Assembly: GCF_963583255.1 (NCBI RefSeq)
Contig: NC_084805.1
Coordinates: forward strand, 8,300,827-8,364,826
DNA: 64,000 bases
DNA from: Pyrus communis
Taxonomy: Eukaryota; Streptophyta; Magnoliopsida; Rosales; Rosaceae
Direction: 5' to 3'
This document shows, one piece after another, positions 1-12,700 of the stretch. Within the stretch, counting starts at the first letter, position 1; the number at the start of each line of letters is the position of its first letter. The notes below the pieces were generated by a model. That model did no database searches and had not been told where the DNA came from. It saw only the letters and a program-made list of their open reading frames with translations. Made by a program: the position numbers and the translations under genes.

Positions 1-2030
1 TGTTGACCTTATTGTCATCCTTTAAATTTTTCCCTTGAGCTTTAATTGCATACAATAGTCGCACAACACCCGATGCACTTTTCCACTTCATCCACCCAGT
101 TTGTATTTTATGGTTGAGACCTCCATCTAATTTTTTATTCTTTCGCAACATAGATTCAAGATACTGAAAGTGTTCACTCTTTGTATTTCCTGATCTCAAA
201 TCCTCACTCATATCTCATTTTGATCCCATTCTCACTGAACTTGCACGCTATATACTCTATCTTTGTCTACTTAGGCGAAGACCTTTATATTCTAACACTT
301 CCTGCCAAAGGGTAAGCTTTGGATTTACTCCCTCTTGTGTCTTATCTATCAGCACTATTCTAACACTTCCTGCCAAAGGGTAAGCTTCAGATTTACTCCC
401 TCTTGTGTCTTATCTATTAGCACTATATCATCTGCAAAGAGCATACACTAAGGGATATCATCTTAAGTATGTCTCATTAACTTGTCAATTACTAATGCAA
501 AATGTTAAGGACTTGAAGCTGAGCCTTGGTGTACCCTTATAGTTGTGAGAAAGCTTTCAGTTTGTCCTTCATAAGTTCTTACTGTAGCCTTGCTCTGTCA
601 TACATTTATTGCTTGGATATACACTACTTGTACTTCTTTCTTCTCTAGAATCATGCAAAGAATTTCTCTTGGGACCCTATCATACGCTTTTTCCAAATCT
701 ATAAAAATCATGTGCAAATCCTTTCGTATATCTCTATATCGTTCAATTGATCTTTGTTAGAGATGGATTGCCTCCATAGTTGAGTGCCCTGGCATGATCC
801 CAAATTGATTCTGTGTCCTGTGTCTCTTGTCTTAGGCTATGCTCAATTACTCTCTCCTTAAGCTTCATGGTATGACTCATTAACTTAATACCCCTATAGC
901 TCATGTAATTTTGTACGTCGCCATTATTCTTCTAGATAGGCACCAAAATGAATTTTCGTTGGCATCTTCTTCGTTGTCAAAATCTTATTGAAAAGGTTTG
1001 TGATTCATGCAATACCCGTCTCTCCCAAGACCTTCAACACTTAGACAGTATATTGTCGGGACCCATTACTTTTCTATGCTTTATGCTTCATCATTTTCAA
1101 TGCTACATCCACTTCGTCTTTCTTGATTTGATGGCAGAAAGAATAATTTCTACAATCTTCCGAGTTATTCAATGCACCCAACAAAGTACTCCTTTCGTGT
1201 TTTTCATTGAAGAGATTATAAAGATAAACTCTCCATCTGTCTTTAACCGTGTTCTCGTAGCCAGAACATTTTCATTCTCATCCTTGATGCACCTTACTTG
1301 GTTCAAATCTCTTGTCTTCCTTTTCCTTGCTCTAGCCAGTTTATAGATATCCAACCCTCCTTCTTTGGTATATAATCTCTTATACATGTCGTCAAAAGCC
1401 ACTAGCTTAGATTTTCTCACGAATTTCTTTGCCTTTTTCTTTGCTATCTTACCTCTCACATTTTTCATTAGTTATGTTCTTGTGTAAGGCTTTACAACAT
1501 TCCTTCTCAGCCTTAACCTTTTTTTGTACCTCCTCCTTCCACCACCAAGATTCCTTTCTACGTGGAGCAAAACCCTTAGGCTCTCGTAATACCCCTTCTG
1601 CAACTGTTTGGAAACAACTAGTCAGGGAATCTCACATTTGGCTAGCGTTCCCCTCTATTTCCCAAACGGATTGGGTGAGTACTTTCTCTGTGAAAGTGAC
1701 TTGTTTTTTAGATCTCACCATCTAGTTCTTGGACACTTCAAGTTCTTGTTCTTCCTTTTATCTCTTTTGATATGTACATCCATTACCAAAAGTCGACGTT
1801 GGTTAGCAAGCTCTCCCATGGTATAAATTTACAATTCTTATAAGTTATACAATTCCCCTTCCTTAGTAAAAAGAATCTATTTGTGTCTTTGATGACCCAT
1901 TCTTGTAAGTGATCACATACTTCTCTTTTCTTGAAGACAGTAATGGCTAGATAGAGATCATATGCATAGCAAAATCCAAAATGGCTTCCCCTCCTCGATT
2001 CTCTCCCCAAAACCATGGCCACCATGAAAA
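1..2030 (-). mobile_element. RTE-type LINE fragment (endonuclease to reverse transcriptase)
   Basis: This is a degraded non-LTR retrotransposon read on the minus strand. From 2025 down to about 1783 the frame resembles the C-terminal part of an apurinic-type endonuclease. The open frame 1169-1468 is the basic linker seen in plant RTE LINEs, with KKKAKKFVRKSK and LARARKRKTRDLNQVR. From about 960 to 410 the frames resemble reverse transcriptase, with the palm motif FADDIVLI at about 419-446. Frameshifts and stops are frequent, so it is not functional. It is cut at the 5' side near 2030 and its 3' end lies outside the window to the left. It borders the MATE gene, whose first exon is missing at exactly this side. 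Confidence 0.85.
291..426. repeat. 68-bp direct duplication inside the LINE
   Basis: The stretch beginning tctaacacttcctgccaaag at 291 is repeated from 359 with few differences, giving two units of about 68 bp. The duplication falls next to the reverse transcriptase catalytic motif and repeats part of the coding sequence, so it breaks the LINE frame. Confidence 0.85.
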
Positions 2031-2610
2031 CTTATATAGTTGCTGAACTAAAAATATTTACACCATACATATATTTGCCTGTCCAATATGTATGCTTCAA
2101 AAAGACAAATGAATAGTTCCCCTACAAGACTTAGATCTGCTCTTGATATTAGTTGGTAAGAGGTTTGGCAACCTAATCGAAAACCCAAGTAGTAGCTCAA
2201 TTTGGTTGTAATGAAAGTGCATGAACTTCATATCTACTCGTTTTATCAATTTATTGTCACAAGTTTATTCAGTATTCTGCCAAGAAATATATTTCATTAC
2301 TGTTCTTAGGAGTTTATATTACTTAATTTTGATTCCCCGAATTGCTTATCTTGCTTTAAAGCCAATGTTGATTCAAGTTGCATATTGTGAAGCCATGTAC
2401 AAGAATTGTGTATCTAGCAAGCAGTCTGTCCTCAGGAGATGATAATCTGAATTTGGACTTACATTTACCTTGTCCTTATGTTTTAACATTATAGTAACTG
2501 GGAAATTTGAAACTATATGTTCAGAATTGTAATCGAGATGACATGAAATTTAATAAGAATACATGCCTTTTCTTTGAGTTGTTCTTTTGTCTAATTATTT
2601 CTTGGTTTAG

Positions 2611-4355
2611 GTTGGTTTAAGTGGAGCTCTTGAGACGCTGTGTGGCCAGGGGTTCGGTGCAAAGTTATACAGAATGTTAGGGATTTATCTACAAGCGTCT
2701 TCCATCATTTCTTTCGCGGTCCCTATCATCATATCTATAATCTGGTGGTTTACGGAGCCCATATTCATCTTACTTCATCAAGATCCTCAAATTTCCAAAT
2801 ATGCTGCTCTCTATATCAAATTTCTGATTCCAGGACTATTTGCCTATGGCTTCCTTCATAATATTTTGAGATTTCTTCAGACACAATCGGTTGTCATGCC
2901 ATTGGTCTTTTTCTCAGTGATCCCTTTGGCTCTTCATGTTCTTGTTGCATACAGTTTGGTACACTGGACAACTCTTGGTTTCAGGGGAGCTCCGCTAGCA
3001 GCCTCAATTTCGATATGGATATCAATGCTTATGTTGGCCATGTATGTTATGCGTGCGAAAAAGTTTGAGCGTACGTGGGAAGGATTTTCATTTGAATCAT
3101 TTCATTATGTCCTCATGGACTTGAAGCTTGCCCTCCCATCCGCAGCAATGGTATGGTAAGTGTTCTTCAATTTTAGTTTTACTTTTTTTCGTATGTTTAA
3201 CTACAGGAAAGACTGATTTCCGGCTTAGATCAGTAAGCAAAATTTATTGAAGTTCATAAAGCCGGAGGCTTTGAAATTTTAGTACTAAGGTCTTCACCTT
3301 TTTATCTTTCAGTTTGGAGTACTGGGCTTTTGAGATTCTAGTGTTCTTGGCGGGAGTGATGCCAAATGCGAAACAAATCACTTCCCTGATTGCAATGTGG
3401 TAAGCTTTCGGTTTTAAACGCTTGATTTTCAACTGACTCAAGTAGCCTTTTTCTTAATCATCTCTCTAGTGTGAATACAGAGGCAATTGCATACATGATC
3501 ACGTATGGCCTGAGCGCTGTTGCAAGGTTGGTAGAACAACAAATCCTGGGTTATTCTTATCCCTCAAAGTTTTTCAGTACCTGCATTCTGTTTCACCATC
3601 TGAAACATGTATTACTGTTTTGGGTAGCACAAGGGTGTCAAATGAACTGGGAGCAGGCAATCCGGGCAAAGCGAAGAAAGCAATGGTGGTGACTCTTAAG
3701 CTCTCCGTGCTTCTTGCTCTCCTCGTTGATCTGGCTCTAGCAGTTGGTCACAATTTATGGGCTGGCCTTTTCAGCGACAGCCGTGCAATAATCAAGCTAT
3801 TTGCTTATATGACACCGTTTCTTGCCATATCAATACTTGCAGATTCCGTCCAAGGTGTCTTATCAGGTTGGGATCATCTAGTATTTCCATGGGGGCTATT
3901 TAATCTAATATTCTAGTGAGCATCTTTGAAATGACTTTTGGTATTTTAGGTGTGGCCAGAGGATGTGGGTGGCAGCACTTGGCTGTGTACGTAAACTTGG
4001 GCACGTTCTATTTGATCGGGATGACAATTGCAGGTGTTCTTGGGTTTAAGGCGAAACTCTACGCTAAGGTGAGACCGCCATCCTTGTAGTTTTTAGTACA
4101 CCCAAATACTTGTACACACTCATATCAGTTGAGATTACCCAATTCCTATGCTGAATAGAGAAAGTGGAACAAGCAGGGGGTTAATAGTCGATTGGTTTTG
4201 TTTATATAATCTAATTCATTTCACATTTTGTGCTTGATTCTGCACAGGGCTTATGGCTCGGTTTAATCTGTGGTGTTTGTTGTCAAGCCGGCCTACTTTT
4301 GTTGGTTATGCTGCGCAGAAAGTGGATTCGGTTGGATTTAGCCCATACTGCATAG
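2611..4355 (+). CDS. MATE family (DTX-type) transporter, first exon missing
   Basis: Multidrug and toxic compound extrusion proteins are 12-helix membrane antiporters that export or sequester metabolites, usually driven by protons. Six exons join in frame: 2611-3155, 3313-3399, 3470-3526, 3628-3866, 3950-4068 and 4248-4355 (TAG). All introns are GT-AG and no internal stop occurs; together they give 384 residues. Family hallmarks are [12 protein letters not shown] near the start, [28 protein letters not shown], and a C-terminal helix followed by basic residues (MLRRKWIR). Plant members are about 480-500 residues, so roughly 100 N-terminal residues (the first helices and the start codon) are absent. 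The 2611 border is an acceptor (tttag), so an upstream exon is expected. I found none in 2030-2610, and a LINE lies beyond. Either the exon is further left behind a LINE-filled intron, or the gene is truncated and dead. The exons themselves show no decay. Confidence 0.88.
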
Positions 4356-4427
4356 GCAGTTTTTGGTCTAAACAAAGTCCTCAAGCAAAACTTTTAAGCA
4401 ACACCATTTGGCCAAATTATTCCACTA

Positions 4428-4456
4428 GTTTTGTTGGTTAGGCTGCGCAGAATGTG
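4428..4456 (+). repeat. Short echo of the MATE terminal exon
   Basis: About 28 bp matching the last MATE exon (from 4296, ttttgttggttatgctgcg) recurs at 4428-4456 in the same orientation with two visible differences. It lies just past the stop codon in the likely 3' UTR and looks like a small local duplication. Confidence 0.7.
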
Positions 4457-4670
4457 CATTTGCTATATATTTTTTAGGCAAAGCTTGTATTAGTTGGAGT
4501 GGGTTTGCGATATTTAAACTCTTCATTTCTCAGAGATAAGATCGATGTGGAATTTCAACAACTTGCGCTCTGTTAACCGGACTTGCAAGCTACTTTGAGT
4601 TTGAGCAAGTTTTTGCACATTGTATCCTAATAACACAACAAATAAACATATGAACTAATACGATTGTTTA

Positions 4671-5010
4671 CGATTTCATGTGTTTTTTTCAATGTAATGT
4701 AATTTGAATGATAATTATTCGTTGTGAATCTAAAATTGGCACTGCATTTTAGGTATTTTCAATTCCATTTGTTTTTTTTCTTTCAATGTAATGCAATTTG
4801 AATGGTAATTATTTGTTGTGAACCTAAAATTGGCATTGCAATTTAGGTATTTTCGATTTCATGTGTTTTTTTCCCAATGTAATGTAATTTTAATGGTTTA
4901 AAATTGGCAATGCATTTTGGGTATTTTCGATTTCATGTGTTCTTTTTCAATGCAATGTATTTTGAAAGGTAATTATTCGTTGTGAAACTAAAATTTGCAC
5001 TGCATTTGAA
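4671..5010. repeat. Tandem minisatellite, four units of about 75-93 bp
   Basis: Four diverged units start near 4671, 4761, 4854 and 4928. Each has the order cgatttcatgtgttttttt, caatgtaatgtaattt, gaatggtaattattcgttgtga, ctaaaattggcactgcattt. The third unit is shorter through an internal deletion. It lies 3' of the MATE gene, and no coding is seen. Confidence 0.85.
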
Positions 5011-5233
5011 TTTTGGGTGTAGTGTCCTATATTTTTGGGCAACACATTGGAGTGCCTTGGGACTTTGGTTGAGATTTTTGGGTACCTTATGGCTGACAGC
5101 CTTGTAGTGTGTAATGGATAATTACTTGTGACTCAAGTTATAAGTTTGCATGAGAATGATGCTGAGAGAAGACGAAGGGAAACTGATGATGGCTGCATGA
5201 GAGAGAAAGGTACGATTTATAGGGCAAAAATAT

Positions 5234-5415
5234 ATATTTTTTTGGATGAATCCAGGGTATCCCCGCACGTAGATGAGGATTAATCCCTCGAGCTGGGTCA
5301 GACCCAATTTGGGGGGCAAGCTCATTCAATGTTGGCTTCTTCATTCACAAGGCTTCAACTCGAGACCTTACTTAAGGGGAACAAACTCCTTACCACTTGA
5401 ACCACCAAGCATTGG
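5234..5415 (-). mobile_element. tRNA-derived SINE with 16-bp target site duplication
   Basis: A 182-bp element is flanked by perfect 16-bp direct repeats (tatagggcaaaaatat at 5218-5233 and 5416-5431). Read on the minus strand it starts CCAATGCTTGGTGG, has an A-box-like TGGTTCAAGTGG and a B-box-like GGTCTCGAGTTGAA, and ends in a short A tail (the T run near 5237). Pol III-type boxes, size, A tail and long target duplication together identify a SINE. Confidence 0.85.
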
Positions 5416-5431
5416 TATAGGGCAAAAATAT

Positions 5432-6111
5432 TCATATAGTAACAAGACATGAACAAATGCACGTGATGATGGACTTTGGACATTAGCATTCATATGTCTG
5501 GAGGATGGAGCGAAAGCTAAAACTATAGTTCTACGAATGGGGCAATGACACGTAAGGAACTTTGTCTCTTTCTTTTTCGTTATCCATTGCAAATAGAGTT
5601 CACTTGAATGCATACGCCGGCCAAAAAGGCAAAAACCCTTGGAACTAATGAGGGAGTTGGTAAGCGAGTTCTAAACAACTTTTCGGCTTCGGATACCATA
5701 TACAAAGAAAATGAGTGAACCACCACGGGAAGATTAGTTTCTGATTATTCAATGAGCATCTTGTATGTGAATTGCGTGAAAGTAGGATACTATAAATTTA
5801 GTAGTTAAAGAATTTTATAAAACGTTTTTTATGGAAAAAAAAAAAAAGGATATAAAAGATCTCACTGAATTAAATTTGATCTATGAATCTTAGAAATAGT
5901 GAGAATTTTGAATCTCTCTCAATCTCTCTCTCAAAGAAGAATTGAAATTATTAAATTAAAGAAAGGATGAGATCAATTTAGAGGTACCTTTTTACTTAAT
6001 TTCGAATTAAAATAATTATAATAGACCTAATTCAATTGGTCTAATTTGGGGCCAACCGATAGTTACCCATCCTACAAAGTTACAAACATATCAAGATTAA
6101 AAGAAAGAACA
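5432..6111. other. Intergenic, no gene recognised
   Basis: This is AT-rich sequence between the MATE and sorting-nexin genes, which converge here. A poly-A run lies near 5834-5848 and a CT-rich run (caatctctctctc) near 5918-5934. I see no coding potential and no clear element borders. Confidence 0.6.
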
Positions 6112-6262
6112 TGGAGTGGCTTAGCGGTTCGGATTTAATTCCAAACCCATAATCCACACGGCACATCCTGAATTCAATTTCTAACGCTCCGGATCACACA
6201 ATGGTGACCCCCTAGAAGGGTTAACTGTCGTTGTAAAACCACCAGCTGGTCCTTTTTTAATA
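6112..6262 (+). mobile_element. Candidate tRNA-derived SINE
   Basis: An exact A-box match (TGGCTTAGCGG at 6116-6126) is followed about 45 bp later by a weak B-box (GAATTCAATTTC near 6171), and the segment ends in an A-rich tail near 6255-6270. Short A/G-rich repeats flank it, but no clean target duplication is visible, so the call is tentative. Confidence 0.5.
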
Positions 6263-6772
6263 AACAAAGAAAGAAAGTGGTGGATGGAGATTCCATGTGG
6301 GTTCCCTTCCCTTGGCGTTAAGGCATTTGAAGTGGAAGAGATAACTGGGTTTAGAATAATAAGCAACAAAAGTAGACTGATCGAGACTAAAACCAAAAGA
6401 GACATTACAATTGATGCTTCATTTCTCACTGCCGCATTTTGTTACTGCTCATACTTTCTTTTCTTCAACACACACATAATATACACAAACAAGACGCCGC
6501 CTGTACACACCCTACGACTAAATTTTGTACAGTTGAAATGCCAGAGAGTGAAAACACAACTATTTCTCGCATTCCAACAAGAATTTCAGAAATTTCAAAG
6601 TCATCATTCCTGTTACCTACAAAACAATACTACAGGCGATGCCGAGAAAATTGAATCTGGTGCTCTTCGTCCTGCATATCTTGAAAAGTACATCGGTATG
6701 TTGAGGCTTGTGATGATTGGGAAGATAACCAGCTACTATTAAGAGCAAGGATGACACAAGCATGTCTATCCA

Positions 6773-9700
6773 CTATACAGTTTGATCAACACCCATCTTT
6801 TGATGAATATCAACAACAAGATCCCGCAGCTCAGGGAAAATTGAAACAAGTGACAGTTCAAGTACTGCATATGCAAGTTGCTTTATGCAGATAGTAGACT
6901 GCACAGCAGAATAATGCGAAATTAACATGTTTGTTTTCCTTGAAAGAAATGACATTATTGAAGAATCCGTCAAACTTAAATTTTCAGCAGACAATGCAAA
7001 AGGATGAGAGACTAACCTGAGTGAAATAATAAATGTCTCTTGCACAACGTCTGTACTGCTTATGCCCAATTAAGCTGACCAAGGCCGTCGGAGTTCCATC
7101 TGATAAAGTGGGGATCAGTTTTTTGTGTTTTCATGTATTGGTCAAAGGAATTTATTAAATAATTACACACGTAGGTCTTAAGTCTTCACACTAGTCTAAC
7201 AACCATGGCATACTATATATATATATATATATATATATGAAAACTGACTAGAGTATATATCACAAAATTCTATGCCAAAATTATATGCATATACAGAGAA
7301 AGTGGCAGAAGATTCGTGAGTTATGCCACAAAATTCTATGCCAAGAACTTTATTTCACCTTTGTGACAACAACTGACTAGAGTATATATCACAAATTACA
7401 ATCTAGACTCACATCCCTATAGAATTAGTACTCCAATTCTTTGGATTCATGTCTGTATAAGATCGTAAGTGTCGTATGAAAAGCGATTATTAACTTACAT
7501 CTATGAGCAACACCACACGAATTTTTCTCCGTTGAAAAAAAAAAGGTTGAAATCTCACACCATACAACTCTTAGAATTCAAAGTTTTAATATAAGCCCTT
7601 ATTAAAAACCACCAAAGAAATGAATAAATATAGCACAGATGTTTGACTAAAACTACACAGGGCAGTACCATTACCAGGAAGACTAAGGCTGCAACCTCAA
7701 GCTAAAACACAGGAACACTAAGCAGAAATAGATAAAATTAACTACTCACCAAAGAGCATTTTCTTGATGTCACTAGCTCTACGAGCAGCCTCAAGCTGCT
7801 GCTCAAAAGACCCCGGTTTACCAGCCTTACTTCCACCAAGCTGACTTGCATTATGAAGAGGGTTTTGGTTGTCATCTTGAACATTGCCAATTCTAAGGAA
7901 GAATGTGCCATTGGGCCACAGAACCTAAAAAAACACACGATTATTTTTGTCAGAAAAGGTCACATGATTAGAAAGCAAAAATAAATAACTCTTTTCCTTT
8001 CAAATTTCTAAAATATTCCCTTGGACTGCAAGAATAATTATACATTGAAAACAAATCTAGGAAAGACATGCCAAAGTTATGGTGATCAAGAATTGGGAGT
8101 TCACAGAAATTAAAACTGAAAAAACAGGAGTACATTAAGTGGCTTGGTTCAAGTGCAAGCAAAAAGTCTTCAAGCTTCGAGAAAGACAATTCTAAAGAAA
8201 CAAAGAGAAAAAAAAAACCTCTATATGATTTTTGCAGAGAGTAAATTAAAAACAAGAATGGGCTTTAAACAGGAGTTGGCTTTTACTGGTCAACAATATT
8301 CCCTTTAAGCAATGTAGATTTACTTTCTGTCGGGTCCTTAAGCTCGCCTACAACCAACATCGATTTTGCAATTATAAATAATTAATAGTAAGGGCATTGT
8401 TTTGCACAGGGACTGAACCTGCTGAATGGAACCACCCAACAGGCCTCATCCCTCTCAATTTCAGAAACCTACTGAGGAATGCCCAGGCAAAGGTGACTCC
8501 ATTCACATATGAAACACAGTTACCATAATATAATGTGGTAGACAAATAAGCACCAATAAACAATTTGTGTAACTATTCTTTTGCAGTATTCAATTAAGCT
8601 TTAAACTTAATGCTGCTAATGGAATATACTGCTTACACCACTAAGTTGATTTATGCTTTTACAGTAAAATGAAGATGTTTATGATTGGTTCAGTCCTTAC
8701 ATCTTTAAGCCAATAAATTCCCGAAGCAATAACATCCTCCCTCCGAAGCCAATGAATCTGCCTCATGAGCCAGTCATCAATAGCATCCTCCATCATTAAC
8801 TGCAATATTTGTTTTGACATCCAAAAGACCTGTCTTCTGCATGGACCAAAGAAAACATGTGTAAAAGACCAGTTATTTACTCTAATTACACACGTTCCAG
8901 CACTACTTTTTATATACAATTCAGCCCATATATGGGACTTTGCTTGCATACTAAAAGGAATAAAGAAAAGAAGCTTATAAAGCTATAAACAGTTACTCAT
9001 ACAGTCATACACAGGGAGAAGAATAACAATACAATCAGAAAACCATAGTTATTGAATGCATTAAATACAAATGAGAAAAGGCTTTTCCATAAAATTTAAA
9101 AACCATGCTAGAACAAACTAAGTAATAGGATAAAAGCCTAATAAAACTAAGGAATTATTACTCATACACCAAGAAGAATGCAAAATTCGTTGACTTGAAA
9201 GAATAGATTGAATAAATGGGGAAAATAATTGGATGAGATGAGCAACCGAAAGAAATATAAACACAACAAAGAGAAATGGCATATCGAATAACCGAACTAT
9301 AAAAACCTTGCCCTGATGGCATATGGTATTGGTTACTTTCAACGTTTCAAAAAAAAAAAAAAAAAAACAAAAAAAAGGCTGGATGGCAGAATATTTATTG
9401 TTTTGTTGGTTGGACTGCTGGACAATGCTGTTCTACTTTCACATACTTTATTAAATGAATTTATTATAATACTGGATACCAATCATGCATGTGCACAATG
9501 CTTTTATCCAATATCAAGTTACTAAAGCTGATTACATACCTGAGGTACACTCGGCAAATTAAAGACATCAAAATTAATGAGCAAGTCAATAATCAATATA
9601 GAATCATGCAGCATCAGAATATTCCCTTGAAGTATTAAAAAGAAAACATGATTTCCTAGCAATGAATATAAATAAAAATAAATTTAATTTAAGGTATGAA

Positions 9701-12700
9701 CAGCTCACCTCAGCCAGCCCCTTTTTTTTAGTTGAAACACCTTGTCCACTAGATTCAACAGAGGCACGCTAACATTGGGTGGAGTCCACTGAAAGAAAAC
9801 AAGTTGTAAAGATCAAGACACAAAGATGTCTCCAAAAAGAGTTGTGGCATTTAATTAAAAAGATATTGACTAAAACTGTGATCTTCAAATAAATCAATAG
9901 CTTACACTGAGATCTAAAGTTAATACATGCAACTCACTATTACTCTGACAGCAACCCTTCCCCAGTCAAGATATTATTTTCTTATGATTTACATGTCCAT
10001 ATTAATTTACTGAATTGCATTTCTAACTTCATCTTTATACTGAATTTCCATGGGTAACCATCTGTTGGAGCCTTGAGTATGCTTGAACCCATATCAAGGT
10101 TGGAAACTTTGAAATCTTGGTGAACTAGATTAATTATTCTGGTAAAGATGTGAAAAACTTGACCTATACTTTATAACCAAAGATCGAGAATGTGTTAACC
10201 TGGAAACAGGAGGATCCAAAGTCTGCATAGAGAATATCTTTATGATATATTGTTCATCAAAATTAAGAAAGTGAAAAAGTGGAACCAAGATAAACCTAGT
10301 AAATACTGGTGGCACAAAATAGTTAAGCTATGTTTACTTGTGTATAGAAGAAACTGAAACAAGCCACAAAGAGGAGATGATGAAAATCGGAGAACGGGAT
10401 ACAAGATAAGGTATTACCAAGAATGATGAAAAAGGCCAGACATGAGGTCAGCCCTATTGTACATCACCGAAGCCTTTATTTTAACAAATTGAGTTAACCA
10501 TGGCACACTTTAAGGTGGTTTTAACCTGAAGCCTTTTTCATAACAAATTGAGTCAACTATGGCATACTTTTTAAGGTGGTTTTAACCTGATCTAATGATA
10601 CCAGTCAGCCCTATCAAACACTATTAGCACTCTAGTGCCTTACATACCAAATGAAACTTGGAACTGTTGGGTTTTTTCCAGCCCATGATAAGTTGTCCTA
10701 CGTCTATAAGGAATTATAGTCTTAGAGGATTAAATTGTTTTCCCAATTGGAGTTGTTTACCCAATTGGAGTTAGTTTCTCAATTGGTGTAGGTTTTATAA
10801 CTAGTTTCCAATTAGGATTAATAATCCTTATTGAAGACCTTTATTATGTCAATGGGGCTATCGTACTAGTTTTGTAAAAAGGGGGAAAGTGTGTGCGAGA
10901 GAAAAGAAAAGAGATAGTGTGTTTCTTGTTCTTGTTCTTTCAGGTTTTTCGTCAATTCCTAGTTCTAGAGATTATTGGTTGTACTCATTATTGATATAGT
11001 GAAAGATTGTTGTTGCTGTCCCGTGGACGTAGGCACATATTGCCGAACCACGTAAATTCTTGGTGTTATTTATCTTGGTTATTTGTTTTCGATTTCCGGA
11101 GTTTGTTCTACGTTTCCCATTCTTAAACGTGATATTCTCAACAGGAACCAATAAGAAATTATATACTGTAACCAACAAAGTACATTCGGATATCATCATG
11201 ACATGACTAAAAATGCTTAAAGAGAATGAACTCGGATGAAATTAGTAATACCTCAGGAAGGATTCCAACTGGATCCTCCAGAAAGCCACCCTCGCCAACT
11301 AAATAAGCTTTCTTCTCCAAACCTAAGCTCCTTGTATGTACAACCCGAGGTGGATAGCTCTTGGAATTCAATTCATTGTCTGAATGCCACCCATTTTCTA
11401 CAGGGTTACAACTTCTATCTTTATCACCTTCCTCGTTATCTGAAAAGCTATTTGTTGACTCTGCTGTATTTTGCCTAAAAGCAAGTACACCTGTCTCATC
11501 TGCATTCGCCGACAAGTTCCATCCAGGAATTAAAGACGAGGACTCGGCTGTGGGACCAACAACCTTACGCATTAACCCATCTGAAACCCCTTTGAACTGG
11601 CGTACAATGTCATCCACAGCATCATCCACATTGACTGCTTGAAGCAAATAAAAAAATTTAACTTAAAAGATTAAAAACAATAAGCAAATATGAGAAATTG
11701 CCACAGTATTAGCAAAGCCACCAAATTATGAAAAAAAAGGCAGGAGATTAGGATCTAGGACTAGAAGCAATTCTAGTGTCGCCCAAGGGTTTCAGAATGT
11801 TACAAAATGCATTATTGAGGTTTTTTTAACATATGTTGCTTTCTGAGATGTACTTTTGGAAATCGAGACTTTGTCTGTAGTAAATAAAAGAGCAAAAGTT
11901 CAAACAATTGCCTTCTAATGAATATCCCGTCATGAAAGGTTTAATGGTCCACAATATATAAACGAAAAACTGTTCTGAGCCTCAGAAAAATATATTTTAC
12001 AGATACTGACCCTCTTGATTTGATCATATCAAAGCCAACTAAGTATTTATACAGGTACTGACCCTCTTGATTTGATCATATCAAAGCCTACTAAGTACTT
12101 ATACAGGTACTGACTAATAACCACCTATCATCAAGTAAATGGATAGAACTTGTCAACAATGTTCTATCCTTGAGGAATCTCTTAACTTCATGTCTCTCAA
12201 GCTGGCAATCTTTATATTTTTCAATAAATTTTTATGTTTAATAATCCAGCTAAAAAACAATTACATTGTATCAAGAACCAAAGTAAGTTGATAACTTGCC
12301 TTGCCAGCCACAATTGTGTGCATGAATGTGGGTGTAATGGGCACTAATTTGTGAGTGAAAACAGGGACAACCGCAAAAAATATGAACAGTAGTATACACA
12401 AAACAATCGAGTAAAACCACATACCTGCAAGAGTTCTCATCACGGAGGGGGATTTTCCAAACGAGTAATTCTAAAAGCGACACAAAAGATAAAAGATACT
12501 GTTCAGAGAGAGACAGACGATGATCATCTACTCTAAAATTCCATGTTAAGAAAATGAATACCTTTGACGAACCACTTAAAAAATCCCACACTTCATGCTG
12601 TTCAGCAACATTAGCTATTGACAATAGATCCTGGGACAATACAGCAAATTAAAGCAACGGGGAGAGGAAAGAAAGTGAGAAATGGGGGGGAGAGAGAGAG

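Noticed and set aside
948..1826. Plus-strand ORFs of 70-130 codons at the left edge
   Set aside because: They are antisense shadows of the minus-strand LINE, which has recognisable endonuclease and reverse transcriptase motifs.
4671..5010. Possible small-RNA or hairpin locus
   Set aside because: Units are in direct, not inverted, orientation, so no long hairpin forms.
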